Below are positions 5,836-6,672 of a stretch of 6,672 bases of DNA, piece after piece. Origin of the DNA: VRUE01 sp035605155 (GTDB lineage Bacteria; Actinomycetota; Thermoleophilia; Solirubrobacterales; 70-9); the NCBI GenBank assembly GCA_035605155.1, contig DATNHC010000170.1, positions 1 through 6,672 of the forward strand. Reading direction: 5' to 3'. Every line of letters starts with the position of its first letter. Positions within the stretch are counted from its first letter, which is position 1. The notes under the pieces are model-generated. The model did not search any database. It had not been told where the DNA came from and saw nothing but the letters and a program-made list of their open reading frames with translations. The position numbers and the translations under genes are program-made.

Positions 5836-6672
5836 GTGCCTCACAAGGCAGCAGATCGGATTCGCAACGTCGCCCTGATCGGGCACCGAGGCTGCGGCAA
5901 GACGAGCTTGCACGAGGCGATGCTCTTCGAGGCAGGAGCGATCGGCAGGCTGGGCACGGTCGAGGACGGCTCGACCGTCTCCGACCACGAGCCCGACGAG
6001 CAGGAGCGCTCGCTCTCGATCAACGCATCGCTCGCCTGCTTCGAGCATGGCGGCCGCGAGATCAACCTGATCGACACTCCCGGTGAGCCGAGCTTCGTCG
6101 CCGATGCGATCGCCGCCTTGCGCGTTGCCGATGCCGCCGTGGTCGTCGTCAATGCGGTGATGGGCGTTGAGGTCCACACCGAGCGGCTCTGGCGGCGGGC
6201 GGACGAGGGGGGGCTGGCGCGCCTCGTCTTCGTCAACATGCTCGATCGCGAGCGGGCCGACTTCTACCGGGCGCTGGACTCGCTCAAGGCTGCCTTCGGG
6301 CCGCATGTGGTTGCCACCGAGATCCCGATCGGCTCCGAGCACGAAGTGCGGGGGGTGATCGACCTGATCGACATGCGGGCCTTTCTCTACGAGGGCGTCG
6401 GGCCCGGCGCGGCCGAGGAGACGGAGATCCCCGAAGAGTTGCGGGCCCAGGCGGAGGAGCTCCGCGAGAAGCTGATGGACGAGGTGGCGGAGAACTCCGA
6501 CGAGCTGATGGAGCGCTACCTCGAAGGCGATGAGATCGACCACGACGAGATCGTGCGGATCCTCAAGCAGGGCGTCACGGAGGGGCGGGTCTTCCCGGTC
6601 ACCTGCGGGGTGGCGACGCGCAACCTGGGCACCGGTCGTCTGCTCGAGGCGCTGGTCGAGGATCTGCCTTCG
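5836..6672 (+). CDS. EF-G-like translational GTPase, 3'-truncated
   Basis: The frame begins at GTG and stays open to the last base, giving 279 residues of a protein normally near 650-700. It covers the G domain of an EF-G paralog. Visible are the P-loop GHRGCGKT (16-23), then AGAIGRLGTVEDGSTVSD (33-50), a motif typical of the actinobacterial EF-G-like (FusA2-type) group. The switch I core QERSLSI (56-62) replaces the usual QERGITI, and G3 is DTPG (80-83). G4 reads NMLD (134-137) instead of NKxD, and G5 reads CGVA (257-260) instead of GSA. The insert and end of the G domain (VRGVIDLIDMRAFLYEG, then VFPVTCGVATRNLGTGRLLEALVEDLPS) follow EF-G order. An in-frame TAA at 5824 and the P-loop at residue 16 make GTG 5836 the only sensible start. 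This is probably not the main elongation factor G. Its cellular role is unknown, and ribosome association is inferred from family only. Confidence 0.9.
   Translation, partial: MPHKAADRIRNVALIGHRGCGKTSLHEAMLFEAGAIGRLGTVEDGSTVSDHEPDEQERSLSINASLACFEHGGREINLIDTPGEPSFVADAIAALRVADAAVVVVNAVMGVEVHTERLWRRADEGGLARLVFVNMLDRERADFYRALDSLKAAFGPHVVATEIPIGSEHEVRGVIDLIDMRAFLYEGVGPGAAEETEIPEELRAQAEELREKLMDEVAENSDELMERYLEGDEIDHDEIVRILKQGVTEGRVFPVTCGVATRNLGTGRLLEALVEDLPS

Noticed and set aside
5749..6543. A 264-codon minus-strand frame opposite the EF-G-like gene.
   Set aside because: The plus strand encodes a recognisable GTPase G domain through this stretch; the antisense frame shows no family features.

Overview
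This is a GC-rich stretch of ordinary, densely packed bacterial chromosome. The gene content points to Actinobacteriota: a WhiG/FliA-type sigma factor directly behind a Xer recombinase, an actinobacterial EF-G-like GTPase, and a VanW/YkuD-type L,D-transpeptidase. A deep-branching class such as Thermoleophilia (Solirubrobacterales and relatives) fits best. That placement is inferred from gene order and protein character, not from a marker gene. I see no tRNA, rRNA, CRISPR array, insertion sequence or phage gene.

Layout. (1) Positions 1-1284, plus strand: the 3' three quarters of ilvD (dihydroxy-acid dehydratase, branched-chain amino-acid and CoA-precursor synthesis), cut by the window start. 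(2) Positions 1314-2946, minus strand: a two-gene unit converging on ilvD. A COG0212-type paralog of 5-formyltetrahydrofolate cyclo-ligase comes first, and its last 8 bases overlap an alpha/beta-fold hydrolase. (3) A 58-base divergent promoter region at 2947-3004. (4) Positions 3005-4957, plus strand: a membrane-anchored L,D-transpeptidase, then 33 bases later a XerC/XerD-type tyrosine recombinase. (5) Positions 5001-5777: a whiG-like sigma factor. (6) Positions 5836-6672: the N-terminal G domain of an EF-G-like translational GTPase starting at GTG and cut by the window end.

How they fit together. The plus-strand block joins cell-wall cross-linking, chromosome dimer resolution, developmental or motility transcription, and a translation-type GTPase. 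These are housekeeping or developmental functions rather than one pathway. The xerC-whiG adjacency echoes the Streptomyces order, but an EF-G-like gene follows whiG here. The minus-strand pair is probably translationally coupled, with a hairpin just before the second start codon.

Points worth a second look are: (a) none of the six visible starts has a well-placed Shine-Dalgarno sequence, and several have a -10-like hexamer immediately upstream, suggesting leaderless or near-leaderless mRNAs; (b) the EF-G-like protein keeps its P-loop and DTPG but has degenerate G4 (NMLD) and G5 (GVA) motifs; (c) the folate-cycloligase paralog belongs to a group whose function is unsettled; (d) a strong AGGAGG lies just inside the hydrolase gene with no start codon after it. 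I found no convincing new defence, mobile or RNA-based system.
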